Shown piece by piece: positions 42,541-53,300 of a stretch of DNA of 64,000 bases. The first letter of the stretch is position 1, and every line of letters begins with the position of its first letter. Source of the DNA: Pseudomonas saudiphocaensis. Lineage in GTDB: Bacteria > Pseudomonadota > Gammaproteobacteria > Pseudomonadales > Pseudomonadaceae. Both the position numbers and the translations under genes were made by a program. The notes beneath the pieces were generated by a model. The model saw only the letters and a program-made list of their open reading frames with translations. It was not told the origin of the DNA and ran no database searches. Location of the stretch: contig NZ_CCSF01000001.1 in assembly GCF_000756775.1 (NCBI RefSeq), forward strand, positions 558,001 through 622,000, in the 5' to 3' direction.

Positions 42541-43848
42541 CTACTTGGGATAACCGGCGCGTTTCATCTCACGGGCGGTCGACTGCTGCACGGCGGTGAG
42601 CATCTGTTCCACCGGCATCTGTCCGGTGAGCGCAGCCGCGAACATCTTGCCAACCTGGGTGCCGATGGCCTGGAACTCGGGGATGGTCACCAGCTGGATG
42701 CCCACGTAGGGAACCGGTTTGGCCGAGGGAGAAGCCGGATCGGCCTGCTTCAGCGACTCCAGGGTGATCTCGGCAAAGGGTGCGGCGGCCATGTATTCGG
42801 CGCTGTAGGTCGATTCGCGGGTGCCCGGCGGTACGTTGGCGACGCCGTCGGTCTCTGCCACCAGCTTGGCGTAGTCCTTGGAGGTCGCCCAGGTGGTGAA
42901 TGTTTTGGCCGCCTCCTGCTTCTTGGATGTGCTGGGAATCGCCAGAGCCCAGGAGTAGAGCCAGGCCGAGCCCTTGTCGGTGTCCTGCTGCGGGGCGAAG
43001 GTGAAGCCGACCTTGTCGGCCACCTTGCTTTGCGAGGTATCGGTGACGAAGGAGCCGGCCACCGTGGCATCGACCCACATGGCGCACTTGCCGGTGTTGA
43101 ACAGCGCCAGGTTTTCATTGAAGCCATTGCTGGAGGCCCCGGGCGGGCCGTACTTGCTCAGCAGGTCGACGTAGAAGTTCGCCGCCCGGGTCCACTCGGG
43201 GCCGTTGAATTCGGGCTGCCATTGTTCGTCGAACCAGCGTGCCCCGAAGGCATTGGCGACGGTGGTGACCAGTGCCATGTTCTCGCCCCAGCCGGCCTTG
43301 CCGCGCAGGCACATGCCGTACTGGTCCTGATCCGGCCTGTGCAGCTTCTCGGCGAATTCGGCCATCTGGGTCCAGGTCGGGTGTTCCGGCATCTGCAGGC
43401 CGGCCTGCTCGAAAAGGTCGGTGCGGTAGTAGGTCATCGAGCTTTCGGCGTAGAAGGGCAGCGCGTAGAGGGTGCCGTCCACCGAGAGGCCCTCGCGCAC
43501 CGAGGGAAACACGTCATCGAGGTCGTAGTCGGCGGGCAGGTCGGTCATGGGGGCCAGCCAGCCCTTGTCGCCCCACAGCGAGGCCTCGTACATGCCGATG
43601 GTTAGCACGTCGAACTGGCCGCCCTGGGTGGCGATGTCGGTGGTCAGCCGCTGGCGCAGCACGTTCTCTTCGAGTACCACCCAGTTGAGGTCGATCTCGG
43701 GATTGTTCTTCTCGAAGGTCTGGGAGAGGCGCTGCATGCGGATCATGTCCGCGTTGTTGACGGTGGCGATGGTGAGGGTTTCGGCGGCAAAGGCAAGGTT
43801 TGTCAGGGCAATGCAGGTGGTACCGAGCAGTAGTTTGCTGACTTTCAT
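42541..43848 (-). CDS. mtlE: polyol ABC transporter substrate-binding protein
   Basis: A 435-residue extracellular solute-binding protein, family 1, with a signal peptide (MKVSKLLLGTTCIALTNLAFA). The mature domain begins ETLTIATVNNADMIRMQ and carries PFYAESSMTYYRTDLFEQAGL, characteristic of sugar/polyol binding proteins. It delivers mannitol to MtlFGK from the periplasm. It is the first gene of the mtlEFGKDY operon; the 277-bp upstream region holds the MtlR-type motif. Confidence 0.95.
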   Translation of the reverse strand: MKVSKLLLGTTCIALTNLAFAAETLTIATVNNADMIRMQRLSQTFEKNNPEIDLNWVVLEENVLRQRLTTDIATQGGQFDVLTIGMYEASLWGDKGWLAPMTDLPADYDLDDVFPSVREGLSVDGTLYALPFYAESSMTYYRTDLFEQAGLQMPEHPTWTQMAEFAEKLHRPDQDQYGMCLRGKAGWGENMALVTTVANAFGARWFDEQWQPEFNGPEWTRAANFYVDLLSKYGPPGASSNGFNENLALFNTGKCAMWVDATVAGSFVTDTSQSKVADKVGFTFAPQQDTDKGSAWLYSWALAIPSTSKKQEAAKTFTTWATSKDYAKLVAETDGVANVPPGTRESTYSAEYMAAAPFAEITLESLKQADPASPSAKPVPYVGIQLVTIPEFQAIGTQVGKMFAAALTGQMPVEQMLTAVQQSTAREMKRAGYPK

Positions 43849-43976
43849 CTTGAACTCCTTACCGTCCGCAGAAGGACGGAAGCTCTTTATTGTTATTGCC
43901 CGCGTACTGCCGTACGGACTGTGGCTGGCATTACACAGCTAGCGCTGACCCCCGGACAAAGCCCTTAGCGCACCGT

Positions 43977-43995
43977 GACTGATACTTTTCTGCAC
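43977..43995. promoter_or_regulatory. MtlR-type operator motif upstream of mtlE
   Basis: GACTGATACTTTTCTGCAC (plus strand), matched at 16 of 19 positions by 46137-46155 upstream of mtlZ, in the same orientation relative to the gene. It lies about 130 bp upstream of the mtlE start. The AraC-type activator MtlR is the likely binder. Confidence 0.6.
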
Positions 43996-44125
43996 TTTCA
44001 AGCCAAGGGCTTTGACCCGGCGACGGTTGATCGCCAGGGCCAATTCGCCGTTGCCAGAGGGAGTTGGATGGATGCTGCAGCCAAGAGCGGGATGGAGGCG
44101 GCGTTTGCACGTAGGGCGAGGCCGA

Positions 44126-45031
44126 TCAGCGGGCGAGATTCTGTTCGGTCAGGCGCTGTTCGACCAGATAGCGGTAACGGGATGGCGTCATGCCCTTGAG
44201 CTGCTGGAAGCGCCGATTGAAGTTGGACAGGTTGTTGAAACCGGATTCGAAGCAGATGTCGGTTACCGGTTTCTGGTTGTCCAGCAGCAGCTCGCAGGAT
44301 TTGCTGATCCGCAGGCTGTTGACGAATTCGACGTAGCAGCGCCCGGTTGCGCGTTTGAAGAACCGCGAGAAGTAGGTGGGTTTCATCCCTAGGTGAGCGG
44401 CCACTTCTTCCAGCGGCAGTTCGCGCATGTAGTGCTTGAAGATGTAGTCGACGGCCAGGTTGGTGCGATCGCTGTGGTTGTCATCGCCCAGCTGCGAGGA
44501 GGTCGCGCCTGACAGCAGCTGGTAGTCGTCACACTCGGCGAGCAACTCCAGCATGATAAAGAAATAGCCAAGCCGGGTGGCGCCACGGGTTTCGGCGATC
44601 CTGTGCATCAGCCGGCTGGCCTCGTCGAGGGTGCTGGCGCCGCGAAACTCGATACCGTATTGGGCGCGCTCAAGCATCGGGGCCAGATGGCGCAGCTCGG
44701 AAAAAACCGTGTTGCCGGCTTCGAGCAGTTCATCGGTGAAGTTCACCAGCATGTCGCGCTTTTCCACCACTTCGCCGTCTTCAATCTGGCTGATCCAGTT
44801 GTGTGGCAGATGGGGGCCGGTAAGGAACAGGCTGCCAGGGCCGAAGTTGCCCACGTAATCACCAATGAACACCTTGCCCGAGCTGGCGATGATCAGGTGC
44901 AGCTCGTATTCCTTGTGGTTGTGCCAACGCACCAGCGGGCAAGGAAAGCCGTGTTGCCGATAGATCAGAGAGTTGCCGTGGTGGTCATCCATCAGCTCGT
45001 AGGAAGGATCGGTAATCTTCAGCCCTTTCAT
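44126..45031 (-). CDS. mtlR: AraC-family mannitol operon activator
   Basis: A 301-residue AraC/XylS regulator. The cupin-like N-terminal sensor domain (about 20-130, FPCPLVRWHNHKEYELHLI, GDYVGNFGPGSLFLTGPHLPHNW) is followed by two HTH motifs at the C terminus (LPLEEVAAHLGMKPTYFSRFFKRATG and PVTDICFESGFNNLSNFNRRFQQLKGMTPSRYR, both in segments). Position beside mtlE identifies it as MtlR. An alternative start at 45043 adds four residues; neither has a good Shine-Dalgarno. Confidence 0.9.
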   Translation of the reverse strand: MKGLKITDPSYELMDDHHGNSLIYRQHGFPCPLVRWHNHKEYELHLIIASSGKVFIGDYVGNFGPGSLFLTGPHLPHNWISQIEDGEVVEKRDMLVNFTDELLEAGNTVFSELRHLAPMLERAQYGIEFRGASTLDEASRLMHRIAETRGATRLGYFFIMLELLAECDDYQLLSGATSSQLGDDNHSDRTNLAVDYIFKHYMRELPLEEVAAHLGMKPTYFSRFFKRATGRCYVEFVNSLRISKSCELLLDNQKPVTDICFESGFNNLSNFNRRFQQLKGMTPSRYRYLVEQRLTEQNLAR

Positions 45032-45112
45032 TGCACGCCACATCGCCCCAATGGTGAATCGGGCCGTTGCCGTTTGGCAGATGAATAAAGGGCCCTGGAG
45101 CCTTTATAGACT

Positions 45113-46060
45113 CTAAGTCGCGTTTGGCCAGTCGATTTCGTATCGGAAGGGCAGGTCGGGGCCGATTCGTGAGCAGGTGATGGACGCTGCCCGCACAGCA
45201 AAATCAAGCAGCGCCTGGAGCTGTTCGCGCTGCAATCGGGCCAGGTCGGTTGCAGTCAGGGCATGCTGCTCATAGAGGTAACTGAGCAGCGCGGCCTGAA
45301 AGGTGTCTCCAGCGCCGACGGTGTCGCGCACAACCGTGGGCCTTGCCGCCGCGTGTAGCTGGCCGTGGCGCCGGCTGAAAAGGTACGCGCCCTGGCTGCC
45401 ACGTGTCAGCACCACCAGTTCACAACGATCTTTCAGCCAGCTTATGGCAATGCGCTCAGGCGCCTCGCCGGGGTAGAGCAGCTCAAGGTCCTCGTCGCTG
45501 ACCTTGATCAGATGCGCGTGCCTGGCAAAGGCTTCGATGCGCTCTCTCCAGCGCACCAGGTCGGGTTCGACATTGAGGCGTACGTTGGGGTCCAGGGAGA
45601 TCAGGCGCTGCTGGCTCTGCGCGGTTACCAGCCTGAGCAGCGTATCGGCGATTGGCGGCACGACCAGGCTGTAGGAGCCGACGTGAATGGCGTGGACATC
45701 GTCCCCGAGCGCCTGCAAGTGTGCATCCTGCATCAACCGATCGGCGCAGCCTTCGCCTCGAAAGCTGTAGCACGGCGAGCCATCGGCAGCGAGCGCAACC
45801 ATGGCCAGGGTGGTGGGTGCGTCGAATGTCACCAGATACCCGTCGCGCACACCTTCATCGCTGAGGATCTGGCGCAAGCGCTCACCGAAGCTGTCGCTGG
45901 AGATTCCGCCGAGCAAGGCCGCCGGCACGCCCAGGCGTGACAGGCCTACCGCAACATTGAAGGGCGAGCCGCCGGCAACTGCTTCGAGCATAAGGCGGTT
46001 GCCCGTGCCATTCGGAGCCGTAAACACATCGAACAAGGCTTCGCCGCAGATCAGGTACAT
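45113..46060 (-). CDS. mtlZ: fructokinase (PfkB family)
   Basis: A 315-residue PfkB-type kinase: GGSPFNVAVGLSRLGVPAALLGGI near the N terminus, SLDPNVRLN, and the C-terminal active-site signature DTVGAGDTFQAALLSYLY with the catalytic Asp. It would phosphorylate the fructose produced by MtlD. The ATG at 46060 is preferred to a TTG two codons earlier. It stands upstream of mtlR rather than at the end of the mtl operon, with its own upstream region carrying the MtlR-type motif. Confidence 0.92.
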   Translation of the reverse strand: MYLICGEALFDVFTAPNGTGNRLMLEAVAGGSPFNVAVGLSRLGVPAALLGGISSDSFGERLRQILSDEGVRDGYLVTFDAPTTLAMVALAADGSPCYSFRGEGCADRLMQDAHLQALGDDVHAIHVGSYSLVVPPIADTLLRLVTAQSQQRLISLDPNVRLNVEPDLVRWRERIEAFARHAHLIKVSDEDLELLYPGEAPERIAISWLKDRCELVVLTRGSQGAYLFSRRHGQLHAAARPTVVRDTVGAGDTFQAALLSYLYEQHALTATDLARLQREQLQALLDFAVRAASITCSRIGPDLPFRYEIDWPNAT

Positions 46061-46136
46061 AGGCAATGACTACTGTTGTTGTTTGAGCCGAGCTTAGTAT
46101 TCGCTCGGCTCTACGGACAGTACGCAGCGCCTGCGG

Positions 46137-46155
46137 GACTGATACGTTTTTGCGC
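46137..46155. promoter_or_regulatory. MtlR-type operator motif upstream of mtlZ
   Basis: GACTGATACGTTTTTGCGC, the second copy of the motif found upstream of mtlE, starting about 76 bp upstream of the mtlZ ATG. Sharing it would place the separated kinase gene in the MtlR regulon. Confidence 0.6.
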
Positions 46156-46180
46156 CGGGTCCGCTTTGGCAAGCGGCCTG

Positions 46181-47551
46181 CTAGTGAACCCAGACCTCCA
46201 CGCGTTGGTTCTTCAAGCGTCCGCTGCCCTCGTTGGAGGCTACCGGAAGCTCGTCGCCCATCCCGAGAATTTCCCTGACCAGAATGCCGCCGCGAGCCAG
46301 TTCGCTACGCACCGCCATGGCGCGCAACTTGGACAGCAGCGCGGTTCGGGCCGGGTCGATTCGGGGGTCGCCGAAACCCACCAGCGTCGCGGCGCTCATG
46401 CGCTTTTCGTTGGCGTTGAGGTAAGCGACAAGCCGCTCGATATCGCGCTGGGCCTTGTTGTCGAGGCGGGCGCTGCCCTGATCGAAACGGAAGTTCACCG
46501 TCAGCCGTTGTGCCTCCCTGGCGAGCTGCCGATACGCCGGCGGCATGTCTGGTGTAACGGCCATGTTTATTGCCCGGATGGACTGCGCCACATAGCCCGA
46601 TTGCTCGACGATGGCCTGGCCGGAAGGGCTGTGGGCGAATTGTAGAAAGTCGCGCGTCCATTGAGATTGCCGGCTGGGATGGGCGTAAAGAAATAGCCGC
46701 CGCGACAGCGGGTAGTCTTCGGTGGCTACCGAGGCGTGGCTGGGCAGCATCGGCAGTGATTCGCCATCGACAATCGCCAGCGCCCTGGCATTGCCGATGG
46801 AGGCAAGGCCGACGAAGCCGATGGCACCGGGGCTCAGGCTGACTGCGCTGGAAAGCTGATCGTTGGATTCGTAGCGAGCCGCAGCCGAGGAAAGCGCCTT
46901 GCCATGGCTGCCAAGCACAAGCTCCTTGAAGGTGTCATAGGTGCCGGATTGGTCGTCGCGGGCATGCACTCGCACGGGAAGGGGGGCACCGCCCAGCTCC
47001 CGCCAGTTGGTGATTTCGCCGGCGAATAGCCGCGCAATCTGTTCGACGCTGAGCGACTGGATGGGGTTTTGCGGGTGAACGATGATCGCCAGACCATCGA
47101 TGGCGATGATCTGCTCGGCTTCGGCGCTGCGTAGATCGCCCAGTGCCGTCAGGCTATCGACCTCGCTCTGTTTGATCGGGCGCGACGCGGCGGCGAGATC
47201 GGCAGTGCCGTCCTTGAGGCCGGCAAAACCGGTGCCGGTGCCGTGGGCCGCGATCAATGCATGGAAGGTGCGCCCGGCGGCATTGGTGCCGATCACGTGC
47301 TGCTCATTCTCACGCTCGGCCGCGACGATGCGTACCGACTTCAAGCCACGTGCCTCGAACAGCCCGGCCACCAGCATGGGTGCGAGCTTCGCGCCGACCG
47401 TATTGGAACCCTGGATGCGCAGTACTTCGCTGCTTTTGGCAACCGGCGCTTCGTGTGTGCCGACAGCCCATGACTGGGCGCTCAAACCCCCGAACACGCA
47501 AAGGTAAAGCGCCAGTCTGCCGATCCCTTGCAGCCATCCGAAAAGCCCCAT
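46181..47551 (-). CDS. PstS-like phosphate-binding domain fused to OmpA C-terminal domain
   Basis: A 456-residue protein with a signal peptide (ALYLCVFGGLSAQSWA). The first domain is PBP-like (about 40-315): LRIQGSNTVGAKLAPML, THRP-like NWRELGGAPLPVRVHARDDQSGTYDTF, and LSSAVSLSPGAIGFVG resemble PstS. The last 120 residues form an OmpA-like peptidoglycan-binding domain (VNFRFDQGSARLDNKAQRDIERL ... RLKNQRVEVWVH). The fusion would tether a phosphate- or anion-binding module to the cell wall. No pst transport genes are adjacent, so a role in sensing or scavenging rather than direct uptake is possible. Confidence 0.9.
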   Translation of the reverse strand: MGLFGWLQGIGRLALYLCVFGGLSAQSWAVGTHEAPVAKSSEVLRIQGSNTVGAKLAPMLVAGLFEARGLKSVRIVAAERENEQHVIGTNAAGRTFHALIAAHGTGTGFAGLKDGTADLAAASRPIKQSEVDSLTALGDLRSAEAEQIIAIDGLAIIVHPQNPIQSLSVEQIARLFAGEITNWRELGGAPLPVRVHARDDQSGTYDTFKELVLGSHGKALSSAAARYESNDQLSSAVSLSPGAIGFVGLASIGNARALAIVDGESLPMLPSHASVATEDYPLSRRLFLYAHPSRQSQWTRDFLQFAHSPSGQAIVEQSGYVAQSIRAINMAVTPDMPPAYRQLAREAQRLTVNFRFDQGSARLDNKAQRDIERLVAYLNANEKRMSAATLVGFGDPRIDPARTALLSKLRAMAVRSELARGGILVREILGMGDELPVASNEGSGRLKNQRVEVWVH

Positions 47552-47623
47552 CTGGACACTCCCTCGCTAAAGACGCGGGGAGCTTAGAAGGGGCAGGTTA
47601 CGGTCGTGTGACAGCGGCTTGGA

Positions 47624-48436
47624 TCAGCGCAACTCGATCCAGACCGGGCAGTGATCCGAAGGCTTTTCCATCGCGCGGATGTCGTAGTCGACACCGGCGT
47701 CGATGACTCGCTGATGCAGGCTGTCGGTGGTCAGTATGTAGTCGATGCGCAGCCCGCGCCGTGGGTCGTCCTCGAAGCCGCGGCTGCGGTAGTCGAACCA
47801 GCTGAAGCGATCGGTCACTTCCGGGTGCAGGGAGCGGAAGCTGTCCTGCAGGCCCCAGCCCTTGAGGCGCGCCAGCCACTCGCGTTCTTCCGGCAAAAAG
47901 CTGCACTTGCCGGTGCGCAGCCAGCGCTTGGCGTTGACCTCGCCAATGCCGATATCGCAATCCTCGGGCGAGATATTGAAGTCGCCCATGATCGCCACCG
48001 CCTGATCCGGGGAGAAACGCTCCTCCAGCAGCGCCTGCAGGTCGGCGTAGAACTTGGTCTTGGCTGGAAACTTCACCGGATGGTCGCGGCTTTCGCCCTG
48101 GGGAAAATAGCCGTTCATGACGGTCACCGGCTGGCCGTTGGCATCGGCGAAGCGGCCCCAGATAAAGCGCTTCTGCGAGTCTTCACCGTCACCGGGAAAG
48201 CCCTTGTGGATTTCCAGCGGCGCCTGGCGCGACAGCAGGGCGACACCGTAATGACCTTTCTGGCCGTGGTAATGCACGTGGTAGCCGAGTGCTTCGGTCT
48301 CTGCCAGGGGGAACTGCTCGTCGGAGACCTTGGTTTCCTGCAGGCCGATGACATCCGGCTGATGCTTTTCGATGATCGCCGCCAGCTGGTGAGGTCTTGC
48401 CCGCAATCCATTGATATTGAAAGAAACAAGCTTCAT
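47624..48436 (-). CDS. xthA: exodeoxyribonuclease III
   Basis: A 270-residue EEP-family nuclease: [13 protein letters not shown] at the N terminus, [16 protein letters not shown] with the metal-binding Glu, [21 protein letters not shown] and the C-terminal [11 protein letters not shown] with the catalytic Asp-His pair. It acts in base-excision repair as AP endonuclease and 3'-5' exonuclease. The ATG at 48436 (MKLVSFN) is preferred over the one three codons upstream. Divergent from tamA. Confidence 0.96.
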   Translation of the reverse strand: MKLVSFNINGLRARPHQLAAIIEKHQPDVIGLQETKVSDEQFPLAETEALGYHVHYHGQKGHYGVALLSRQAPLEIHKGFPGDGEDSQKRFIWGRFADANGQPVTVMNGYFPQGESRDHPVKFPAKTKFYADLQALLEERFSPDQAVAIMGDFNISPEDCDIGIGEVNAKRWLRTGKCSFLPEEREWLARLKGWGLQDSFRSLHPEVTDRFSWFDYRSRGFEDDPRRGLRIDYILTTDSLHQRVIDAGVDYDIRAMEKPSDHCPVWIELR

Positions 48437-48611
48437 CAGTGGCACTCCGGAAAAAGCGTGATTCTAACAGCCATCCTGCGCAGAATTTCCCTACCTTGCC
48501 GGTGGTCCAACCGGCGGATGTCTGCAGCCAATCCTCCCCGGTGCCTGTCTGACTTTTTACATCGTTTTGTCCTGCCAGGATCGGGTTGATGCCGTGCTAG
48601 CATTCCGCGCC

Positions 48612-50339
48612 ATGCGTATCTCTTTCATGGGCCGATTCGTAACGGCCGGCCTTGCCCTGCTTGTCACATCATCCGTCTTCGCCGCGCGGCTGGAAGTCAA
48701 TATCGAACCTTCCAGCCGCGCGCTGCGCGAGAACGTGGAAAACCACATCGGTGATCTGGGCGATCGAGACGAGCGCGAACTGCTGCGCTACAGCCGCATC
48801 GCCCAGCAGCAGGCGGAAAAGGCCTTGCAGGCGCTGGGTTATTACAACGCGACGATCGAAAGTGAGGTGCTGGGTGGCGAGGAACCGAGCCTGGTATTGC
48901 GCATCGTCCGTGGCGAGCCGGTGCGCCTGCGCGATGTCTCGGTGCGGGTGGACGGGCCGGCGGCGCAGTTGAGCGCCTTCGAAGTGCCGCGCAGTACCCT
49001 CAAACCCGGCGACGTCCTCCATCATGGCCGCTATGAAGAGGTCAAGCAGCGCATCCTCAATCAGGCCTCACGCTTCGGTTTCTTTGATGGCCGCTTTGCG
49101 TACCAGCGCCTGGTCATCGATCCGCTAGAGAATTTCGCCGATGTCGAGCTGGTGTTCGACAGTGGTCCTCGCTATCTGCTGGGCGAGGTCAGTTTCCAGG
49201 GCGATTCTCCCTTCGATCCCGATCTGCTGGCGCGCATGGTGCCGTTCGATCCCGGCACCCCCTACGATTCAGAGCGCGTTGCGGAACTCAACCAGGCGAT
49301 GCAGGCCAGCGGCTACTTCGAAGGCGTGCGCGTCGACGCCAATCCGGCCAATGCCGAGCAACAGCGCATCCCCGTGGTGGTGCAGCTGGCTACCCGCGAC
49401 CCCCGTACCCTCGGGTTGGGGCTGGGCTTTTCCACCGACGTCGGGCCACGCATGCGGTTTGACTTCAACCGGCATTGGGTCAATCCCCAGGGCCACAGCT
49501 ACGGCCTTGAGAGCGAGCTGTCAGCGCCCCGGCAGAACGTCGGTCTCTGGTACGACGTGCCGCTGGACCCACCGCTCACCGACAAGCTGCGCCTCGCTGG
49601 CGGTTACCAATATGAAGAGCTGGGCGACAACGACAGCCTCAGCCGGCTGCTGACGGTAGGGCCCGAATGGCACCGCAAACTGCCCAACGGCTGGCAGCGG
49701 GTCTGGTCGCTGAAGTGGCGCCATGAGCAATACAACCTGGGCGACGACACGGGCTTGAGCAACCTGCTGATGCCGGGCATCGCCTACAGCTTTCTACGCA
49801 GCGACAACCGCATCGACCCCAGCCAGGGTTACCGCCTTGAGTTCGAGCTGAGTGCGGCCAAGGATGGGGTCTTTTCCGATGCCGACCTGATCCATGCCAA
49901 CGCGATGCTCAAGGGCCTGACGACCCTGTTCGACCGTCATCGCTTCCTCGGCCGCGTGCAGCTTGGCGGCAACTGGACCAACGAATACACCAACGTGCCG
50001 CCGTCATTGCGGTACTTCGCCGGTGGCGACCAGAGCGTGCGCGGCTACGACTACCAGAGCCTGTCGCCAACCAACTCGGATGGTGATCGCATCGGCGGGC
50101 GTTATCAGTTCGCCGTCAGTGCTGAGTACCAGTACGAAATCATCGAGAAATGGCGCGTGGCGACCTTCTACGACCAGGGTAACTCCTTCAACTCGCTGGA
50201 TTTCCCCACGCTCAAGAGCAGCGTCGGTTTGGGTGTGCGCTGGGTGTCGCCGGTTGGGCCGATTCGCGTTGACCTGGCCCACCCCCTGGACGGAGAAGGC
50301 GGCGTGCGCCTGCACTTTTCCATGGGGCCTGAGCTATGA
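48612..50339 (+). CDS. tamA: translocation and assembly module outer-membrane protein TamA
   Basis: A 575-residue BamA/Omp85-family protein: a signal peptide (MGRFVTAGLALLVTSSVFAA), three POTRA domains (about 25-265) and a C-terminal 16-stranded beta-barrel with the Omp85 signature YFAGGDQSVRGYDYQSLSP and a final strand ending in SMGPEL. With TamB it helps insert a subset of outer-membrane proteins and transport lipids. The ATG at 48612 is chosen to give a compact signal peptide; 48627 is also possible. It overlaps tamB by 4 bp. Confidence 0.93.
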   Translation: MRISFMGRFVTAGLALLVTSSVFAARLEVNIEPSSRALRENVENHIGDLGDRDERELLRYSRIAQQQAEKALQALGYYNATIESEVLGGEEPSLVLRIVRGEPVRLRDVSVRVDGPAAQLSAFEVPRSTLKPGDVLHHGRYEEVKQRILNQASRFGFFDGRFAYQRLVIDPLENFADVELVFDSGPRYLLGEVSFQGDSPFDPDLLARMVPFDPGTPYDSERVAELNQAMQASGYFEGVRVDANPANAEQQRIPVVVQLATRDPRTLGLGLGFSTDVGPRMRFDFNRHWVNPQGHSYGLESELSAPRQNVGLWYDVPLDPPLTDKLRLAGGYQYEELGDNDSLSRLLTVGPEWHRKLPNGWQRVWSLKWRHEQYNLGDDTGLSNLLMPGIAYSFLRSDNRIDPSQGYRLEFELSAAKDGVFSDADLIHANAMLKGLTTLFDRHRFLGRVQLGGNWTNEYTNVPPSLRYFAGGDQSVRGYDYQSLSPTNSDGDRIGGRYQFAVSAEYQYEIIEKWRVATFYDQGNSFNSLDFPTLKSSVGLGVRWVSPVGPIRVDLAHPLDGEGGVRLHFSMGPEL

Positions 50340-53300
50340 GACGAGGGCTGCGCATTCTTTCCTGGTCGCTGGGGCTGCCGCTGGCACTGGTGCTGCTGGT
50401 GGTCCTGGCGCTGGGCGTACTGTTGGGCACCAGTGCCGGTGGCCGCTGGGTGTTGGGGCAGGTTCCAGGGTTGCAGGTGGAGCAGTTCCAGGGGCGGCTG
50501 GCCGGCCGCTGGGAGGCGGAAAGGCTGCTCTGGGAACAGGATGGCAATCGCGTGGAGGTGAGCGCGCCCCGGCTGGCCTGGTCGCCTAGCTGTCTGCTGC
50601 GTCGGACGCTCTGCATTAAAGAACTTCAGGCCGGCAAGATCGACCTGATCTTTCCACCTGGCGACGAACCGGCCGCCAGCGAGCCGTTCAGCCTGGCGGA
50701 TATCCAGCTGCCGTTGGAGTTGCGCATCGAGCGGGTCGAGGTAGGCCAGGTGCGGCTCAATGGGCTGGAGCAGCTGCAAAGCCTGCAACTGCGTGCCGAT
50801 TGGCGTCGTGAGGGCCTGACGATCAGGACGCTGGGCCTGCGTCGCGAAGATCTTGCGCTGAATCTCGCCGGGCGCCTGCGCACCGATGGCGACTGGCCGC
50901 TGGAGCTGCGCGGCGATGCAGCGCTGCAGCTGCCCGAAATGCCGGCCTGGACCCTCAAGCTCGCGGTCGATGGCGAACTGCGCGAGCACCTGTTGCTGGC
51001 CGTGCAGAGCAAGGGCTATCTGAACGGCACCCTTGATGGCCGGGTGCGCCCGCTTGAGCCCGATCTGCCGGCCACCCTGCGACTGGCGCTGAAAGACTTC
51101 AAAGCCATTCCGGACCTGCCTGAGGCGCTGCTTCTCGAGCATTTGGAGCTGGGCGCCGAGGGCAATCTGAAGGATGGCTACCGGCTCGCTGGCGACGGCA
51201 ATCTGAAAGGCGAGGGCGGATCGGTGGCCCTGATGTTGGAGGCACTGCTCGACGCGGAGCAGGCGAGCGTTCAGTCACTGCAGCTGGATGCCGGCGATGC
51301 CCAGCTGATCGAGCTGCAGGGGCAGCTGGGTTGGAGTGAGGGAGTGCGTGGCGAAGCGCAGCTGGCCTGGCGCGACTTCCCCTGGCGCCGGCTTTACCCG
51401 GATGCCGAGGAGCCACCAGTGGCGCTGCGCCGGATGGATGCGCTGCTGCAGTATGACGACGGCAGCTACCTGGGCCACTTCGACGCGGCACTGAGCGGGC
51501 CGGCGGGGGATTTCAGTCTGCGCAGCCCTGTCAGCGGTGACTTGGAAGTCGTCCACCTGCCGCAACTGGAGCTTACGGCAGGCCAGGGCCAGGCCAGCGG
51601 CAACCTCAGCGTAGGGTTCGCCGATGGCATCGACTGGAACACGACCCTGGCGCTGCGCGAATTCGACCCGTCCTATTGGGTCGCAGAACTGCCCGGCCGG
51701 CTTGGCGGAAGTCTGACCAGCCGAGGGGCTTTGCGCGATGAGGCGTTGCAGGCCCAGGCGCAGCTGGATCTGAACGGTACCCTCCGGCGCCAGCCTTTGC
51801 AGCTGCAACTACAGTCCAGTGGTGAGAATGCCGTCTGGGATGTGCCACAAGTGGAGCTGCGCCTGGGGGATAACCGCATCCACGGCAACGGCCGCTGGGC
51901 CGAAACGCTAAGCGCCGACCTGCAGCTGAATCTCTCGCGGTTGGCGCAGCTCTGGCCGGGGCTGCAAGGCCAGCTGACCGGCAGCCTGGCGCTGAGCGGC
52001 ACGCCCCAGGCTCCACAAGGCACACTCGTACTGGATGGCAGCAGGATCGCATTTAAGGACAACCGGCTGGCACGTCTGGATCTGAACGCAGCGCTTGCCG
52101 AGGGCCAGCGTGGCCAGCTGCGCCTGAGCGCTGCCGGGCTGGAAGCGGGGGATACCCGACTGGGCAACTTGCAGCTGACCGGCGAAGGGACGCAACAAGC
52201 CCATCAGGCCAACTTGCAGCTTGAAGGCGGATTGCTCGATCTGGCGCTGGCCGCCGACGGCGGGCTGCGCGGCGAAGACTGGCGCGGGCGGCTCAGTCGC
52301 CTGCGTCTACAGGTCGAAGGCCAGGATTGGGCGCTGCGCGAGCCGGCCAGCCTGGAACGCCTGGCCAATGGGACTTTCACCCTCGGTGCGCATTGTCTTG
52401 CCAGCGGCCCGGCAACGCTCTGTGCCGACAGTCAGCGGCTACAGCCCGACCCCCAACTGCGCTATCGCCTGCGCGACTTTCCTCTGGAGTCGCTGGCAGG
52501 TTATCTGCCCGACAACCTGCGCTGGCTGGGTGAGGTGAATGCCGATATCTCGCTGGACCTGCCCGCCGCCGGCCCCAGCGGCAATGTTCGTCTGGACGCC
52601 GGCCCCGGCACGCTGGCGCTGCGCGAAGGCGAGGACTGGTTCGAGTTTCCCTACAGCACCCTGGCGCTGAACAGCCAGCTGTCGCCGCAACGCATCGACA
52701 GCCGTGTGCAGTTCGAAGGCGGTGAGCTCGGTGCGCTGGAGTTGCGCCTGGCCATCGACCCCAGCAGCGCAGCCAAGGAAATCGAAGGTGATTTCCGCCT
52801 GAGCGCGCTCGATCTTTCCGTGGCGCGCCCCTTCGTGACCATGGTTGATCGGCTCGAAGGCCAGCTCAACGGCAGCGGTGAGCTTTCCGGTTCGCTGCAA
52901 CAGCCTTGGGTGCGTGGCGAATTGCGTCTGGAAGGCGGCGAGATTGCCGGGAGCGAGTTGCCGGTCAGCTTCGAGCAATTGCAGCTGCGGGCCTTGATCG
53001 AGGGCGAAAGCGTGCGCCTGGATGGCCAGTGGCACAGCGGCGAAGAAGGCCGAGGAGAAATTGCCGGCACACTGGACTGGCACAGCACGCCTGATCTGGA
53101 CGTCGCTGTGCGCGGCAGCCGGCTGCCGCTGATCGTCGAACCCTATGCCGAGCTGGAATTCGAGCCCGATCTGCGCCTGCAGCTGGCCGGCGACAAGCTG
53201 GCTGTGCGTGGCAAGCTTAACGTGCCGCGCGGGGAAATCGTCGTGCGTGAGCTACCGCCATCCACGGTCACGGTGAGCAGCGACGCGCAGATCATCGGCG

